Part shown: positions 44,132-45,813 of the stretch, one piece after another | How the letters are laid out: every line of letters starts with the position of its first letter | Position numbering within the stretch: position 1 is the stretch's first letter | Assembly (NCBI GenBank): GCA_000827495.1 | Contig: KN817611.1 | Span: forward strand, 1 to 45,813 | Source: Hypholoma sublateritium FD-334 SS-4 | Taxonomy: Eukaryota; Basidiomycota; Agaricomycetes; Agaricales; Strophariaceae | DNA: 45,813 bases | Direction of reading: 5' to 3' | Translations under genes and position numbers: made by a program | Notes under the pieces: model-generated | What the model was told of the DNA's origin: nothing | Seen by the model: only the letters and a program-made list of their open reading frames with translations | Database searches by the model: none

Positions 44132-45813
44132 CGTTTCAGTTGCGTATTATGTATCAAAACGTTTCCTAATATTTTCACATGTTATTCGCCTTTGGAATCT
44201 TGGCCTTTGTGAGTGCCTCGCAATCCAGTGCACCCTACAGTGACACTCTGACAGGTACAGTATGGGTACATGAGTCATGACGATCCCCCAGCAGCGGCAC
44301 AACCAGCGAATGGCACCACGAGCGGTGTCCACGCGAAATGCGCAGATGAGCATGGGACACGCATACACGCGAGCGAATCACCGCCCTTGTACATGCAGCC
44401 CACGCTAGTCTCTCGACAGGGAAATTAGCGCAGACAAAAGTGAGGTTCAGGCGTCCATACACCGCTAAAACCCCAATAGTCCCTCGAGATGGTCACCACG
44501 CCCGCGTTCCAAGCATCGAGCGATCGGCAGCATCTTCGACCTAAATTCAATCAGCACGCGCGCAAGCCCAGACGACGCCCCACACGAGAACGGGCCAAAC
44601 ACACGCAGAGCGGAGGGCGCACGATAAGACGCGCTGCGACACGCCCAGAGCCCAATCCAATAATCATAGAATGTCTCCGCCCGGTACATGTCGCACATGC
44701 GTAGCGTGGGGACATAGGAATGTAGATCGGGATCTGGGTGCGGCACGGCGACGACGCGCTGGAGACACGCATACACGAGTAAATCAGGTACGAAAAGAAA
44801 GAGATGAGGCGCACAGAACGACGGAGCGCGATCGAATGACATCGGATAGGCGGGGTGGGTACGACAGCACGACGGAATCGCCCAGCAACATTTACAAGCT
44901 GCATATTGCCTATATGCAGCCACGCGCCGCGGGCGGGCGGGTGGTATATGGGAAGATACATCTAGTTTGGAGCGCTGGGCGAACGACGGCGCGTGAGGGA
45001 GCGGTGCAGGAAAAACGAAGGCGCGGTGCGCAGCAAAGACGGGCCGGCGACGTGGATATAGGTGAGCCGTGCATATCGACAAGGATATCGACGTCCGCGG
45101 CGATGGGAGGAGCAGCTGCNTAACAGCGATNGAGGATGCATCGCGAGAATGCTGCATATGCGGGGAAGGGGTGGCGGTGCTTGTGATTGGTGCCAACCAG
45201 GGAAGACGAAGCGTGCGGTCGGCGGAGTGCGCGCGCGCGGCGCGGCGCAGACGGAACGTACATGTACCAAGACGGGCGAACCACTAGGCCGCGCGGATCG
45301 CGGATCGGCGGCTGTTGGTTGAGAGCGGATGGGCGAGTGCAGGTGTGCGGCGAGCCGGCGCGAGAGCAGGATGCGGCGTAGGGCGCGCAAAGGGCACGAA
45401 TCAACGCTCCGAGAGAATGTGGGGACGGGCTGGATGGGAGGGCCGGAGGGCCGGAGGGCGACGATGATCAAGATCGGATGGGTGGAGGGAGAGGCGGGAG
45501 GAGACAGTACGATCGACGGCGCCGCACGACCAGGCGGCGCAGAGAGAGCGAAGGGCGATTTGCGTAGAGCAGACGGAGCGGCGCGGCGTATGCAGGCGAG
45601 AGACGCGCATATAGAGGGAGCGAGGTGGCGTTGTGATGGAAAGGGCGGCCAGGCTGCACAGGGAACGACAGCGGGGACGTTGATGGACGCCGGATGGGCA
45701 GCGGCAGAGCGGAAGCACGCCAGCGGACCGGACGGCGCGCAGCGTCCAAGCGGGGGAGGGAGAGTGAAGGCCGTTGTGTGCAGGGGACAGGACGGAGCGG
45801 CGGGGTGGGGCGT
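44132..45813 (+). repeat. tail of segmental duplication, copy B, running off the window
   Basis: It is collinear with 34213-36000: HpA 44670, HpB 44907, aagcgtgcggtcggcggagt at 45208, then G-rich DNA with gatcaagatcggatgggtgg at 45467. It lacks about 150 bp present near 35350-35500. The interval 44815-44985 is closer to 38210-38385 than to copy A. Two ambiguous bases are at 45120 and 45131. Confidence 0.6.

Larger units (their letters stand above)
22481..44716 (+). repeat. HpA: second dispersed imperfect palindrome, at least 9 copies
   Basis: Copies run from atgtcc(c) to gggaca(g/t) over about 45-50 bp and often contain tacatgtcgcacatg. They start near 22481, 22917, 26662, 28033, 28472, 30737, 34686, 38060 and 44670. 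In eight cases an HpB copy follows at 113-246 bp, in two spacing classes: about 115 bp, and 190-246 bp. The fixed order and orientation show that HpA and HpB are parts of one larger repeat. Confidence 0.6.
22057..44953 (+). repeat. HpB: dispersed imperfect palindrome, at least 15 copies
   Basis: Each copy starts near gcccata, has a GC-rich centre (often ccacgcggcgcgcg) and ends with gtatgggga about 40-50 bp later, so the ends can pair. Copies start near 22057, 22597, 23106, 28255, 28585, 29707, 30965, 34930, 36531, 37260, 38307, 39151 and 44907, with a collapsed one at 27197; 22057 is the most divergent. All are in the same orientation. Flanks are also related: downstream of most copies is a version of gccgggcggatgacgacgcg. 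I recognise no known element family. Confidence 0.65.

Noticed and set aside
22057..44953. Palindrome series as a CRISPR-like array
   Set aside because: Spacing is irregular, repeats are diverged, the host is a eukaryote and there are no cas genes.

Overview
The window looks like a genomic scaffold from an Agaricomycete (mushroom-forming basidiomycete), most likely a wood-decay species. The evidence is a secreted laccase split by twelve introns of 50-60 nt, NACHT NTPase genes, F-box proteins of the expanded Agaricomycete type, and a eukaryotic initiator tRNA. Species is not determinable from the sequence alone. There is no bacterial content, no rRNA and no CRISPR.

Layout. 0.1-2.8 kb: a two-exon gene of an uncharacterised multicopy Agaricomycete family, with twelve of the window's twenty ambiguous bases. 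2.8-6.6 kb: non-coding, with a gene-like promoter/intron arrangement, a short minus-strand ORF, a TA-flanked inverted-repeat element (4412-4802), degenerate C-rich repeats and a short interstitial telomere-like tract. 6.6-8.2 kb: an intact F-box gene (minus). 9.3-13.2 kb: an F-box/LRR-like relic, a displaced inverted copy of its 3' end, and a 284-bp tandem duplication between them. 13.2-18.9 kb: non-coding with scattered repeats. 18985-21225: a laccase, reconstructed here as 13 exons with all four copper-ligand motifs. 21.8-32 kb: very G-rich repeat DNA holding an F-box pseudogene (24.35-25.99 kb) broken by a small inverted-repeat insertion, a stop and a frameshift, and an initiator tRNA-Met on the minus strand (30335-30406). 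32-45.8 kb: a segmental duplication at about 9.9-kb spacing, each copy with one NACHT gene and a long repeat tail; a third tail copy without the gene lies at 37.6-39.5 kb.

How it fits together. The credible genes are an oxidative enzyme (laccase), probable ubiquitin-ligase substrate adaptors (F-box), STAND-type NTPases of the fungal NLR class, and a tRNA. They do not form a pathway. The dominant feature is a family of diverged repeats carrying two ordered imperfect palindromes, called here HpA and HpB, in at least 9 and 15 copies. The two NACHT copies have decayed differently: the 32-kb copy has lost the N-terminal glycine-rich motif in frame but keeps an open C-terminus, while the 42-kb copy keeps the motif but has a nonsense codon. 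Patchy similarity between copies points to local gene conversion, one tract of which spans an HpB palindrome.
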